Assembly: GCA_032622095.1 (NCBI GenBank)
Contig: CP136066.1
Location: 43,973,835-44,037,834, forward strand
Reading direction: 5' to 3'
Length of the DNA stretch: 64,000 nt
Source: Siphonodentalium dalli
Lineage: Eukaryota > Mollusca > Scaphopoda > Gadilida > Siphonodentaliidae
The position numbers and the translations under genes are program-made. The notes beneath the pieces are model-generated. The model was not told the origin of the DNA. It saw nothing but the letters and a program-made list of their open reading frames with translations, and did no database searches. Positions 1 to 12,218 of the stretch are shown here, in pieces (position 1 is the stretch's first letter; the number at the start of each line of letters is the position of its first letter).

Positions 1-1096
1 TTGTATTAGTTCTTGTATTAGTTCTTGTATTAGTTGTTGTATTAGTTGTTGTATTAGTTGTTGTATTAGTTGTTGTATTAGTTGTTGTATTAGTGGTTGT
101 ATTAGTTCTTGTGTTAGTTCTTGTATTAGTTCTTGTATTAGTTCTTGTATTAGTTCTTGTATTAGTTCTTGTATTAGTTGTTGTATTAGTGGTTGTATTA
201 GTTCTTGTATTAGTTCTTGTATTAGTGGTTGTATTAGTTCTTGTATTAGTTGTTGTATTAGTTGTTGTATTAGTTCTTGTATTAGTTGTTGTATTAGTTG
301 TTGTATTAGTTGTTGTATTAGTTCTTGTATTAGTTCTTGTATTAGTTCTTGTATTAGTTCTTGTATTAGTTCTTGTATTAGTTCTTGTATTAGTGGTTGT
401 ATTAGTTCTTGTATTAGTTCTTGTATTAGTTCTTGTATTAGTTCTTGTATTAGTTGTTGTATTAGTTGTTGTATTAGTTGTTGTATTAGTTGTTGTATTA
501 GTTCTTGTATTAGTGGTTGTATTAGTGGTTGTATTAGTGGTTGTATTAGTTCTTGTATTAGTTCTTGTATTAGTTGTTGAATTAGTTCTTGTATTAGTTC
601 TTGTATTAGTTGTTGTATTAGTTGTTGTATTAGTTGTTGTATTAGTTGTTGTATTAGTTCTTGTATTAGTTCTTGTATTAGTTGTTGTATTAGTTGTTGT
701 ATTAGTGGTTGTATTAGTGGTTGTATTAGTTCTTGTATTAGTTGTTGTATTAGTTGTTGTATTAGTTGTTGTATTAGTTGTTGTATTAGTGGTTGTATTA
801 GTTGTTGTATTAGTGGTTGTATTAGTTCTTGTATTAGTTGTTGTATTAGTTGTTGTATTAGTGGTTGTATTAGTTCTTGTATTAGTGGTTGTATTAGTGG
901 TTGTATTAGTTCTTGTATTAGTTGTTGTATTAGTTGTTGTATTAGTGGTTGTATTAGTGGTTGTATTAGTTCTTGTATTAGTTCTTGTATTAGTTCTTGT
1001 ATTAGTTGTTGTATTAGTTGTTGTATTAGTTGTTGTATTAGTTGTTGTATTAGTTGTTGTATTAGTTGTTGTATTAGTTGTTGTATTAGTTGTTGT
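1..1096. repeat. 12-bp minisatellite, unit TTGTATTAGTKS
   Basis: Ninety-one consecutive 12-base units fill the first 1092 bases with no insertion or deletion. The units differ almost only in their last two bases, giving three types that end in TTC, TTG or TGG. Two stray substitutions are visible, a G at 113 and an A at 580. Because 12 is divisible by three, one forward frame stays open and reads as an alternating Val/Leu polymer into 1169. That frame is a by-product of the repeat and not a plausible gene. The left edge lies outside the window. Confidence 0.97.
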
Positions 1097-1302
1097 GAAA
1101 ATGAGCCCTGTGACGTCGTCTATTTGCTATTTGGTAAATTCGACAAAAATAATAAACAAAGTACAATAACTCTGGTAAAAATATCCGGCCAGACCTGGCT
1201 TGCGAACGCATTCTAGGTAATGGTCAGGTGAACTCATATACCTAATATCTTTTAAATCCGTTTACATTTGTTCAGGTTATGACTCTTACAAATTCGGGAC
1301 AG

Positions 1303-1368
1303 ACGGACAGACGGACGGACGGAACCCATTACTATATCCCCCGCGAATTTTAAATTTGGCGGGGGATA
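1303..1368. repeat. GACG-repeat plus GC hairpin, end of a dispersed repeat
   Basis: A short run of GACGGACG units (1303-1323) is followed by an inverted repeat in which TATCCCCCGC (1335-1344) pairs with GCGGGGGATA (1359-1368). The preceding text resembles similar 'GACGGACGG' repeats at 13850-13900 and 54580-54615. I recognise this arrangement as common in bivalve genomes, which is prior knowledge and not a search result. Confidence 0.6.
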
Positions 1369-1369
1369 A

Positions 1370-3900
1370 TAAACCATATGATTAACAGATACTGAGGAGT
1401 AGTTACTTGATTCATATTTAATTATTAGTAGTTAACTAGTTACTGATGTCAGGTAAAAGCAGGGTTTCCGCCAGGGGAAAATAAATCAGTCCGTATTCAG
1501 CCATATTTGGGAAATAAATAACGTGACGGGGTGACCATGGTTCGTCCCGTCGGCAGAAAATTTTGGTATATTGTCACTGAAAAGTAGTCGTTTCCTTGCA
1601 CCTGAGATACTCACAAAGCAACCCAAAGCTACATATATTATGCAAGTTGATCATTTCCATGGGTGCATTAATTCTGTTGATGGTACCCTGAGCATTAATC
1701 ATGTAATTACACCCATGATACCGCCCTCTGCATGATTGAAGACTAAATAATTGAAAAAGCTACAGGTTTAATAACAGTGTTTAAAATTTATTCGCTTCCG
1801 ACAGGTATAATTAAACACTAAAAGCATCTATGCATTGACAAACAAGGAGAATTGAATTAAATATTTCTAAGAATTTCAAAAGGTAGCTTCCGTGAAAATG
1901 AAACCGAAAGGATATATTCTGTCAATCGTAAAACTATTTGTGCACTGTGACGTCATACTGCAAAAGATATTTATAGCGGCGTATTATGAAAGGTAGCGAA
2001 ATCGTTCAAACTCAAACAGTAGCTTGTTCAATAGTCTACATTAGTCCAACAACTATAGTTTGATCTCCGAGCGTGAGTAGTTTCATCAACGGAAATCCCA
2101 TGCACAAAATATTCGCATACTCTGCAGATCGGCATTCTTTGAGGTTACTGCGACATTTTCGTATGTGTATTACGCTCACTATTTGACTGCACCTCAAACA
2201 TTGTGTTTTAGTTTTTGGCGCTTTTATTTCAAAGGGTTACACAGTACTGGTAACATACTGTGCTCAATTGACCCGCTTTTTCACCAGTCTTCTGTTTAAC
2301 CCTCGAACTCCCGTTGCAGTCATATTTTTTACGATAGACTGCTATTAACTTTAGGCACATGTATGTCTCAAACAGATCATCAGCAAGGGGAATGAGGCCG
2401 TTCAACGGACGCTGAGCCGTAGTAACGGAAACCCTGGTAAAAGGTTCAATAAAAAGCATCAGTAAGGTCGTTCGTTTACCCACAATGGTTGTTTTATGGT
2501 TTATGGCAATTATGCCAAAGGGGATGTCAGGAATGATAACTTATTGGCAAGGTCCGCAAGCACCACACCGACACACCGAGCAGGCAGATAAAAACCCGCG
2601 TGATGCATCGACTGGTAACCGGAAGGCGTGAACCCACGGCTATCTAAAAGTCAACAAAAACAGTTAGGATAGTAGAACGGTTGATTATTCATCGGTTATG
2701 TGAAGTTTTAATTATGCGATAATAGTATAAGGCATATACATGTATATATTGAGTATACAGAGAAGTTACACACCCATAGTTACACAAATATAGATAAAGT
2801 TCAGCGTAGCATGCATTGGATGAGCATATATACCTGCAGTTCCCGATAAATATAGTTAAAGAAAGTAGAACTATCAAATTATCAATGTCATTCATTGTAT
2901 TTTGGCAGGGCATCTTATATCTGAGCCATTGAATCAAATCAACCCACATAGATATTCATAACAAATTTTACAGTAAAACGAGTTTTTTTTGCATCCGCGA
3001 TAAAAATGATCAAGGCTTGTTAAAAAAAAAACAATCAATGCGGCAGTGACAGATAAACAAATATTTAATTTTGTGGCTAAAGCTTCCATTTGAAATATCC
3101 ACTAACCTTAACATTGCAGAAGTATCCAATTCTATCATTTAATTTTGGTTTGGACGATCTCAAACATTGATACTGGTTACATACTATATGGTCGTGTCTG
3201 TTTCAGTGGTGGCATTCTGTATCTGTAACTGCATGGTTCAGTCCAGGATCCAAGGAAATGTATATATATAAAGCCCACGGTGATGTGATGTTCATGCACA
3301 AGACTTGGTTTTGTTGTCATTGGTAAATGCTAGGGATATTATCACGGATGGGCCACAAGATCTGTATCTATGGGTTTGTATCTGCCACAGGATTTACTGC
3401 TATGGTCTTTATCTCTTTACTCAGGTAATGTCATCAGCTATTTTGGGCCACTTTGCTTTTTTCGAAGGCATAGGTGCTGGATTTTCTTCTTGCTGTATGG
3501 TTTGTTTGTGCAATCTATCACTATGACCTCATGATGAGATATCCCAGATGTCTTCTCTTATTAGATTTCTCTGTACCTGCAGTCCATGTTCAATGCATAT
3601 GTCGATCAGTGTTCTCTAGACATCAATATCAGCTGCCCTGGCATTGAAATGTGATGATGCTGCTGAAAGGTCTTGGATGTGGTGATTGATATCCTGCATG
3701 ATGACCTTGTTTTGTTGGCGATAGGTTTGCTGATAATGCTCTCACTGATGGCGAATCTGCTGATGGCATCTGTTTTGATGACGGCTGTTAAATTGGATGT
3801 CTGTCCTGGTGTACATGTAGATGAGTGCTAAAATAGATAGATTTTATGCCATTATTAGTGATGTGGTTAGCACAAGTTGAAATAAGCCAAGTCTGGAAAT
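1370..3900. other. No supported gene
   Basis: This is AT-rich sequence with several short open frames on both strands. The minus-strand frame at 2229-2483 is the most protein-like in composition, but it has no recognised motif, no good start context and no splice context. I see no transposon ends or tandem arrays here. Confidence 0.4.
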
Positions 3901-3904
3901 AGAA

Positions 3905-3960
3905 TGCAGAAAACATTTGCAGAATGAGGTCCCCAGAGAGCGAATTTATTGACGCTCTGC
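3905..3960. repeat. Partial copy of the GAATGAGGTCCCCAGAG hairpin family
   Basis: The segment 'TTTGCAGAATGAGGTCCCC' followed by AGAG matches one arm of the hairpins at 5812, 6107 and 61330, but the second arm is missing. It appears to be a decayed terminus of the same element family. Confidence 0.55.
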
Positions 3961-4073
3961 TGTACGGAAGACTATATCATCACCAAAATCACTATCTGAC
4001 CTCATTCTTCTTATAGTGGAGTAGCTTAACACAAAATCGTTAACTTTTTGATTAAAGCTTTCAGGGTTGTTTA

Positions 4074-5060
4074 TGGGCGGCCATTCGGTCTGAAATTACA
4101 TGAAATAAAATTTAATGGTGGTTTGTGAAATCAATAGTCTGTATTTTCAAACCAATAGTCGTTCTTGGATTCAATAAGAGACAATTCCATTTCAATAGCC
4201 ATATTTTCTTAATCAATGGCAATCTATTTCAAACCAATAGACTCCATTTCCAAACCAATAATCGTAATAATTCAAAAAGAGACAGTTCCGTTTTAATAGA
4301 TATAGATTCATAATCAATGTTGACCGATGCAAAATTAATGTTCTATAATAAGTTATTAGTATTCACTGTTCAACTAATATATAATATATAATAACAAACA
4401 ATTATAGTAAAAAAAAATTTGCATTGTCTCAAAATTCAAATTTGCCGCTCAAAATAGGCGCCTGGTGTGTTGTATAGTCCCAAGCATGTTCTAAGAGCAA
4501 TGCTCGCCATGTTTCGGAGGCATAAAATATATAACATTGCCGCTGTGCCGAACCTCATATATCCAATTATAGTAAGATTCGCACATATAATAAACGTACA
4601 TTCCGTTTCAATAGCCATATTTTTTAATCAATAAACATATTTCAAACCAATAGACAATTTCCCACGATCAATGATTATCATTATCAAACTAATAGACCTT
4701 ATTGTCATTCTTATATTTAAAAGATATAAATTATCACCAATGCAAAATTAATGACGTTCTTTCAATTCAATAGGTTTCGTATTCCAACCAATATCTAATT
4801 GCGCAATCTACTATTTCCGGTCAAACCAATGATTAGGAATTCGAAATCAATGATTAAAAACGTGAACTAACGCTAGGGGTCTCTGATGGCGATGTTTGAA
4901 GAAACTTTATTCATGTGACGTCAGAAATATATAAATAAACATGGGAATTCCCAATGTCATGTCGGTGTGACGATTTGCAGTAGTTCACTCGGTGCAAATC
5001 AAACGACGATAAATATTCACTATGGTCCACTATAACACAGTGGAGTAGATTAAATACAAA
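4074..5060 (+). repeat. Dispersed repeat family R1, copy A
   Basis: This begins at 'GGCGGCCATTCGGTC' and runs through an AT-rich body studded with 'AAACCAATAG' and 'AATCAATG' words. It passes 'AACGCTAGGGGTCTCTG' and continues to 'TGTCGGTGTGACGATTTG'. The same order of landmarks recurs at 15517 (+), 9885 (-) and 28843 (-). No terminal inverted repeat is visible, so the element class is unknown. The rolling-circle (Helitron) class is possible but I found no clear 3' hairpin. Confidence 0.75.
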
Positions 5061-5654
5061 TATCAAGACAATTATTAAAATTGTCTGACTAAAGCATGAA
5101 ACTTTGCACATATGTACATATTTACATACGTATTGGTATTAGATATGGAGCCACGCTGGAATTTCACTTTAACCCTTCTTTTAAGGGGTTTTCCAAATTT
5201 AAAGAGTGTTTCGTGGTTATATAAATTACTAAATGTCGCAAGTAATCTTACCATGAAATATACGATTTAAAATTAGGCATATTCAGTACGTATGACTCAG
5301 AGAGATATAATGCCACATTTTTAGGGTAAAATTGGAACTCCCCACCCAAGATGGTCGTCAAAATGACAGCTGAAAGAGGGAATTTGACGTTTTTTTCGCT
5401 AATATCTTCTAGATCAGGTTCTGCTGTATGGAACTGGTTCGGAAATGTGACATTTTGTATTGCTCATGTTAAGAGATAATTGGAGCAATGAATATATGTC
5501 ATTCGTATGATCCAAGTCCCTCCCGATCCCTCAATAATTTGATTATACATAACTCGGTATGAAATTTAACCAAATATCACCGTTATGAATCTAGTCATAT
5601 TTTAACAAGAATTTGACAGAACTTTGCAAATTATGACATACACTTACTTATGAA

Positions 5655-5735
5655 TTTTTGCGCTTAAGTGCAAATAATTTATGTTTAATCACAAATCATT
5701 TGCGCTTAAGTGCAAATAGAAATTAATGCATTGAT
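5655..5735. repeat. Palindromic TTGCGCTTAAGTGCAA motif cluster
   Basis: Two or three copies of the near-perfect palindrome TTTGCGCTTAAGTGCAAA lie about 40 bases apart. A larger cluster of the same word lies at 6709-6890 and related words at 45045-45180. Confidence 0.7.
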
Positions 5736-5782
5736 CTCCCCGAATTAATTTTAAATGGCATAGGCCTAACACATCACTCAAG

Positions 5783-6228
5783 CAAGCCTGCAAATAGTGT
5801 GTCTGTCATTTGCAGAATGAGGTCCCCAGAGGGTTAATTTAGTGATGCTACCCTGCATAGCGGGCTAGCATAACTAAATTCACCCTCTGGGGACCTCATT
5901 CTGCTTAGGCCTCATCTTCTGGGAAGTAACTATGGTATCAAATTAACATTGTTTTTAGTTACGTTTTCCCATATGGGAAGTTTCTATATCCCCTAATTTG
6001 CATAAGATAAAATCCATAATCGAGGCTCCAAATGGGTGAACATCACCAACTTCAACTGGGGAACTTTAATCTGATCCTAGGTCTGCCATAGCAGTTGAGG
6101 GCCTACGCAGATTGAGGTCCCCAGAGGGTGAATTTAGTGATGCTAGCCCACTATGCGGGGTAGCGTCACTAAATTCACCCTCTGGGGACCTCATTCTGCA
6201 AATGACAGACACGCCATTTGCAGGCTTG
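5783..6228. mobile_element. hAT-like non-autonomous element with two terminal hairpins
   Basis: The ends are inverted repeats starting CAAGCCTGCAAAT. The element is flanked by an 8-base direct repeat CACTCAAG (5775-5782 and 6229-6236), the size expected of hAT-superfamily insertions. Each end also folds on itself. The left hairpin is about 5812-5903 and the right about 6107-6199, both built from GAATGAGGTCCCCAGAGGGT and its complement. A second copy without an obvious target duplication lies at 61217-61448. No coding capacity is present. Confidence 0.8.
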
Positions 6229-6234
6229 CACTCA

Positions 6235-6640
6235 AGTCTATATAGGCCCATCATATGAGGGAAGCAATCCCCAGTGATCCCTAGATACCTTTTATGACCA
6301 TGGAAATGGTATAGATCTGTGCAGGATATGTCTCGTTTATAAAATGTACTAGATCTCTGGGATGGAGACACAAATTCTTAGGGACAGGGATGCTGATAAT
6401 ATGAAAATATGTTTTTCCCCTATTTCAATTTAATAAGTACACCATGAGGGAAGCAAGCCCCCCCAGACCCCAGTAACCCCTAATTCCCCTTCTATGACCA
6501 TGGAAATGGCATATATTTCTGCAGGAGATGTCTCTTTAATAAAATATACCAGAGCTCTGGGAGTGAGGCACCAATTTTTGGGACACAAGAGACCGAGATG
6601 CTTTTGACTTTTCAACTTTCGAGTCTGTATGGGCTACTAC
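6235..6640. repeat. Diverged direct repeat, about 195 bp, two copies
   Basis: Two neighbouring segments share the order 'GAGGGAAGCAA', 'TATGACCATGGAAATGG', 'TGCAGGAKATGTCTC', 'CTCTGGGA' and 'GATGCTKWTRA'. A third diverged copy of the same order lies near 44215-44345. Confidence 0.6.
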
Positions 6641-6708
6641 TATGGGCCCATAATAATATACTATGAGATGGACTCATTCACAGAGGGAAGTAAGGGAGTG
6701 TTAGGTAT

Positions 6709-6890
6709 TTGCGCTTAAGCGCAAATCATTTACACTTAAGCGCAAATGATTTTCGCTTAAACGCAAATAAATTGATAGACACATATTTGTGCTTAAGCGC
6801 AAACGACTTTCGCCTAAGCCCAAATGATTTATGCTTAAGTGCAAATATTTGCGCTTAATATTTGTGCTTGAGCGCAAATAAATAATAAAT
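6709..6890. repeat. Array of TTTGCGCTTAAGCGCAAA palindromes
   Basis: About eight copies of an 18-base palindrome, each differing by one to three bases, are separated by short AT spacers. A 68-aa minus-strand open frame here is only the translated repeat (recurrent LRLS residues). Confidence 0.85.
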
Positions 6891-7109
6891 GTGAAAAGGG
6901 CCTCCATAGTAAGAGAGGACCTCTAAATTTCTTGAACATTGAAATTCCCTTTGTTTGAGAATTTGTACATGTTTATATTGAATATTCTCAGTAAATAATT
7001 ATTCTGTGTGTTTCAAAAGAAATCAGAATAAATTGTTATTGTTTTTAAGTATTGGTTATAGATAACAGTTAATTAGATTGACTCCCCTCTTCCCAGATGC
7101 ATCCTTATT

Positions 7110-7320
7110 GTGGAAGACCGATCGCCCGGCGATTCACCCAGGTCTGTTGGATGGCTCAAACGACTTTTCCTACTATGGCCAGTTTGTACCCTTGATTTGA
7201 ATGACACATTTAATTGTTTCGTACCATGTTTTTGGTCATTTCACACCATATTAGGGTATGTTTCGTCGATTCCCAAAAATGATGATTGGTCATTCGTATG
7301 TGAAAAATTATTTTAATTGT
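7110..7320. repeat. Diverged copy of the GTTTCGTACC repeat family
   Basis: Words such as 'TTGTTTCGTACCATGT' and 'GGTCATTTCACACCAT' match the terminal arrays of the element at 56910-57902 and the copy at 8580-8880, with more substitutions. Confidence 0.5.
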
Positions 7321-7469
7321 GTTAACTTAATGAAAGCGAACATGTTCATGATTTAACGTTCATGATGACAACCCGACATTTACATGTTAACATATTTCTT
7401 TCTTTTTTTTGCGAAACAAAATGAACAAATTGAAATTGTCGCGACAAAGTTAAAGATGCATAATCCGAA

Positions 7470-7919
7470 TTAACGATTGAATATTACTATTTCCTTGGCT
7501 TCGGGGTAAAACATATTTGATTTGAGTTGAGGAACCCACCCATCAAAGCTGAGAGTGATCAGATATCGATTTTTGGTACTATTATTTTTCACCATCGATA
7601 ATTTTTGGTGGCCCAGTAAACAGTCAACGAGAAGAAGGTCTCGAACCAAATTGCGGACGAAGATGGATAACTCTAAAAGCAAGTGGCTTTTTTGTGTCAG
7701 ATATTTGACAAACCGCCAAAATTTCGTTGAACAAAATGTTGATAAATAACAGGTTTTGGGCAATTGTATACTGGTACATGTACTATATTTGACTGGTTAG
7801 CATTATTTTTGGGCCATTAATCGATTCTGGTAAACGAAGTGACATTTCAAAAAATGTTGTTGTTGTTGTTGAAATCTGATGACATGGGAACCATCGAATC
7901 GGACTGAGTACCTTTAATG
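7470..7919. mobile_element. TIR element family R2, left-truncated copy
   Basis: The segment matches the complete copy at 30356-30843 through 'CAAAGCTGAGAGTG..AGATATCGATTTT', a long near-symmetrical centre and the right end 'GACTGAGTACCTTTAAT'. The left terminus is missing or diverged. The 97-aa and 64-aa open frames on opposite strands arise from this near-palindromic sequence. Confidence 0.6.
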
Positions 7920-8425
7920 TTATTTTTTTTTTTAAATAATACCGGTATACTCAATGGTACGAATTGTCGAAATGATACAGAAACTGGTATGAAATATCCA
8001 GAACCCTGGTGCGAAACATCTCTATGTCAAACTTCTATGGTATGAAATGCCAGAAACCTATTGGCTATTCATTCCATTGCACATAATTTATTTCCAATGG
8101 GCATGGATAGAGAGTCTCCTATTGGGGAGGGGTCCACCTTGATACATGTATGTTCCGACAGCACCCCCTTGGAAGGAAGTTTCCTACAGATGGCTACAGG
8201 GTACATGTATATCGGTCCAAAATTTGTTCGAAAATTATTAATTAGATATGACATTTTTGCACGGTATGGCTTGTCATCCAACTCCATTTTGTACTTTCTA
8301 TTTCACTACTGTTAGATAAGGCATAGATACCAATTTTTTGTGATGCCACTCATTTGAAAGAGTTGTCAATATTACACTGTTATTAAGAGGCGAACTACCG
8401 TAATTAATAGATAGGGTATTACTTG

Positions 8426-8545
8426 GTTGGTTTGATATTATAGGCCTGATTTCAGCCCTCAGTAACCTCATATCAGCCTTTGACGTCAGGCTGATTGTGA
8501 TATGAGGTTACCTCAGGGTGATATAGGGCCTAATATCAAACCAAC
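8426..8545. repeat. 120-bp foldback
   Basis: GTTGGTTTGATATTATAGGC at the left pairs with its complement ending 8545, and the inner arms CCTCATATCA and TGATATGAGG continue the stem to a loop near the TGACGTCA-like centre. It is most likely a small inverted-repeat transposon remnant. Confidence 0.75.
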
Positions 8546-8579
8546 GATGTTGGCGCTGCTAGTCTACAGGGTCACTGTC

Positions 8580-8880
8580 TGGTTGTTACCCTTGCCGAGG
8601 AGATATAAATGGTTACAGGACGTTTTGTATCGTCTTAAGTCATTTCGTACAACATTTTTGGTAGTTTCGTACCTTATTGTTTGGTCGTTTCGTACCATGT
8701 AGGAAATCAATTGGTCATTTTGTACCATGTTGCTATATGTATGTCACATCATATGGAAACAAATAAATGATTTTATACGATGTACGAAATAAAAAATAGT
8801 AACCAAACAATCCGGTATGTAACAACCAAAAAATATGGTATGGAACGACCATGGTTATGGTATCGAATACTGAAATAATG
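8580..8880. mobile_element. GTTTCGTACC-rimmed element, small copy
   Basis: The left half carries repeated 'GGTMRTTTCGTACC' words and the right half carries their reverse complement ('GGTATGGAACGACCA'). It shares 'ATGTAGGAAATCAATTGGT' with the full element at 56910. The ends are too diverged to fix a target duplication. Confidence 0.6.
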
Positions 8881-9884
8881 AAGTCACTGTAGTTGTATAT
8901 CATTTATGTGGTCACAATATATACATGTATAACGCAACCTGTAAGTTGACATGACCTCTGTTCTAGTTGCTTATGACTGAGTTCTGAGATTGAGCAATGT
9001 CAGGTGTACTCTATCAATACTCCAGCAATGTTCAGAATCCTATCCCATGATACTCGTATGAAATGTCTAGAAAATAGAATCCATATTTAATAAATCCTTC
9101 AGACATTCAGTGTTACCGATCGCCTGAATCAACATCTGACTGTTCAAGGCGGTTACACTCAATGGTTGTTTTTAAGAAGAAATTGTCATAATGTACAGTG
9201 CTAGTACGCAGTAGATCGAACAATTATCTTACGGTGTTAGAGATGTTGTTGTTGTTGTTGACATAATCATATTAATACTGCTGTTGTTGTTAGTACTTGT
9301 CACACACATCCTAAGTTCTCTACCGGATTTTGACAGACAATCCCTGAAACACTGAGAACAGTGACAATCACTGTAACACTGACAGTGAATGAGTGATAGC
9401 TACATGTACTGGGTGACAGTGATACAGTCCTCAAATTCGGTTGCTTTATTTTCCTTCTTTTTTTTTTAGAATTAGATTCTTCATTTGTGGAATAAGTTGA
9501 ATAACAGTCAGTTATTATGATAATCGTCGTCAACAATGAATGACATTGATAATTTGATAGTTGTCTGGATGTATAATATGATCAATTCAATGATTGTTGG
9601 CACTGAATTTCTGTCTAGCTGTCTTCGTGACACTATCTTCAGATCTTCGTCGGCATTCTGCTTCATGTAATATGGGTCAATATTTAAAAACAACCTCTCA
9701 AATGCATCTTCGGTATCTGCTACAGACGCAGAATATAGTCCACAATCCATATATCATCGCAATTTTCATGTTTTTGACGAGAAAATGTGCGAGAAATTGA
9801 ATTTTTTCATCGCGGGGGATATCCCACGGTGACGTCACGGATTTTGCGGTCCATCACGTGACTCAACAAAATTGGTGGCCAGCG

Positions 9885-12095
9885 CCCCTAGCGTTAATTC
9901 AGGAATTGTTTATTGGTTTGTAAATGGAAGCTATTAATTCTGTAGACTCGTCCATTAATTCTGCATTTTTAGTCATTGATTTGACCGGAAATAGTTGATT
10001 CCGCTATTACTATTAGATATTGATTTGAATACGACAACCTATTGAATTTAAATAGAACGTTATTAATTGTGCATTGGTGATAATTTATATCTATTACATA
10101 TAAGAATGACAAGGTCTATTAGTTCTATAACGATAATCATTGCTCGTGGAAAATCGTCTATTGGTTTGAAATATCTTTATTGATTAAGAAAATATGGCTA
10201 TTGAAACGGAATGTACGTTAATTGAATATGCGCGAATCTTACTAATTGTGTGTTATTAGATATTAGTTGAACAGTGAATACTATTAAATTAAAATAGAAC
10301 ATTAATTTTGCATCGGTCAACATTGATTACGAATCTATATCTATTAAAACGGAACTGTCTCTTATTGAATCCAAGAATGACGGGTCACTATGAATACCGA
10401 ACACAACCGAACATAACCGAACACAACCGAAAACAACTCCAAATAAAGGTTAAAAGACGGAAATATATGAAATAAAGTTTATAGTGATGTGTGACGGTGT
10501 ATATGTAAACTAGTGATATGTGAAGTTTGATGCAATTTGGCCTATTAAAAGTTACGTTAATGAAAGTTTTATGTAATTTCACGCCGAGTCAGAGTCCGGC
10601 GTGATGGCGACTAACTCTATGAATACCGAACACAAGTCCAAATAAGGCGTATATGAGGGAAATATATGAAATAAAGTTTATAAAGATGTGTGTGCATATG
10701 TAAGTTAGTGATATGTGAAGGTTGATGCAATTTGACCGATTAGAAGTTTAGTTATTGGTAGGTTTATGTACAATATTAGCCGTCGGCACGTAAACCAGAG
10801 TTCGGCATGCAAGATGGCGGCTAAATCTATGAATACCGAACACAAGTTCAAATAAGGCGTATATAATGGAAATATATGAAATAAAGTTTATAATGACGTG
10901 TGTGTATATGTAAGCTAGTGATATGTGAAGTTTGGTACAATTTGGGAGATTAAAAGTTATGTTATTGGCAGTTTTTATAATATTTTTACGCCGTGCACTC
11001 TTGTGTTCGCATGCATTCACCGTTAATAAATTAGCTAACAGGTAATCAGTTGGCTGGCTATCACCAACACGGGATATTTTGTGTTATTGTCTCTTAATTT
11101 GTTACAATTTTAAACACTCTTTCTCTAATTTTGTTCTAAATGTGACCACCAACTCACCAAGCTATGATCAATGGGAATTTGTGATTCCTCCTCAAGTAAT
11201 ATAAAATATACAAATTCTCAGGTCTGCCTAATGCTATGAGGACCATTGACCACAGCGGTCTTGCAAAAATAAACTTTTTCTGGTTTTAATCGTCGGTCAC
11301 GTTGGTCTGCTGTCATATTTACCCATATACTATTGTTTACTTTTAATGATATTGCCTGATTCGCTAATTAAAAATTTCCACAGCCATGTAAAGCACCTCT
11401 AACATCCCATAATTGATCGTCAACTATTTCTGATAAATTGTCTGTTAAGTCGGTCAGTCGCAACTTTTTCCACTCACATTTTCCAATTTGATAATATGGT
11501 TTAAATTTCACAATTATTATTGGTCCAAAGTTTGGAAATTACATTGTTTTGTTCACGAGCCTCGAGGACTTCAGACCTTAATCTCAGCATGAAAGACTCA
11601 ATATATATAGACTTTTATTTTTAAAACCTACAAATAACGTAACTTTTAATCGGTCAAATTGCATCAAACTTCACATATCACTAACTTACATATACACACA
11701 CATGATTATAAACTTTATTTCATTTATTTCCCTAATATACGCCTTATTTGAACTTGTGTTCGGTATTCATAGAGCTAGCCACCATCACGCCGGACTCTGT
11801 CTTATGCGCCGACGGCGTAAAATTGTATAAAACTTTCATTAACATGACCAAATTGCACCAAACTTCACATATCAATAGCTTACATACACAAATACATCAT
11901 TATAAACTTTATTTCATATATTTCCGTCTTTTAACCCTTATTTGGACTTGTTTTCGGTTGTGTTCGATTATGTTCGGTTGGGTCCGGTATTCATAGTGAC
12001 CGAGAATGACTATTGGTTTGAAAATAGAGACTATTGTTTTCACAATCCACCATTAACTTTTATTTCATGTAATTTCCGACCGAATGGCCGCCCAT
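9885..12095 (-). repeat. Dispersed repeat family R1, copy B, split by an insertion
   Basis: Minus-strand copy: 'CCCTAGCGTTAATTCAGG' is near the left edge and 'CCGACCGAATGGCCGCCCAT' at the right. It is continuous with family R1 except that the 1.6-kb element at 10382-12002 sits within the word 'CCAAGAATGACTATTGG'. Confidence 0.75.
10382..12002. mobile_element. 1.6-kb TIR element with tandem subrepeats, inside R1 copy B
   Basis: The ends are inverted repeats of GGTCACTATGAATACCG. The flanking 8-base direct repeat AGAATGAC (10374-10381 and 12003-12010) and the uninterrupted R1 copies define the insertion. Each long arm holds tandem units of about 225 bases containing 'CCGAACACAA', 'GGAAATATATGAAATAAAG', 'TGATATGTGAAG' and a CAAGATGGCGGCTA-type word. 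There are about three units on the left and two inverted on the right. No transposase is present. The 8-9-base duplication and long repetitive arms fit Mutator-like or hAT elements. Confidence 0.82.
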
Positions 12096-12218
12096 AGTTG
12101 TGGGTATGTGGTCCACATCATATAGAAACCAACAACAACATTTGAGTACAGTATTCCTTTAAAGAGAGAAACCTCAGACAATTGAGAAGAATTTCCAAGT
12201 AGAGAAGCTTCAATATAT

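Noticed and set aside
93-1169. 358-aa Val/Leu frame
   Set aside because: It is the translated 12-bp satellite; other frames over it are equally open and there is no gene context.
2229-2483. 84-aa minus frame with mixed composition
   Set aside because: No motif, weak start context, no splice signals; not strong enough to list as a gene.
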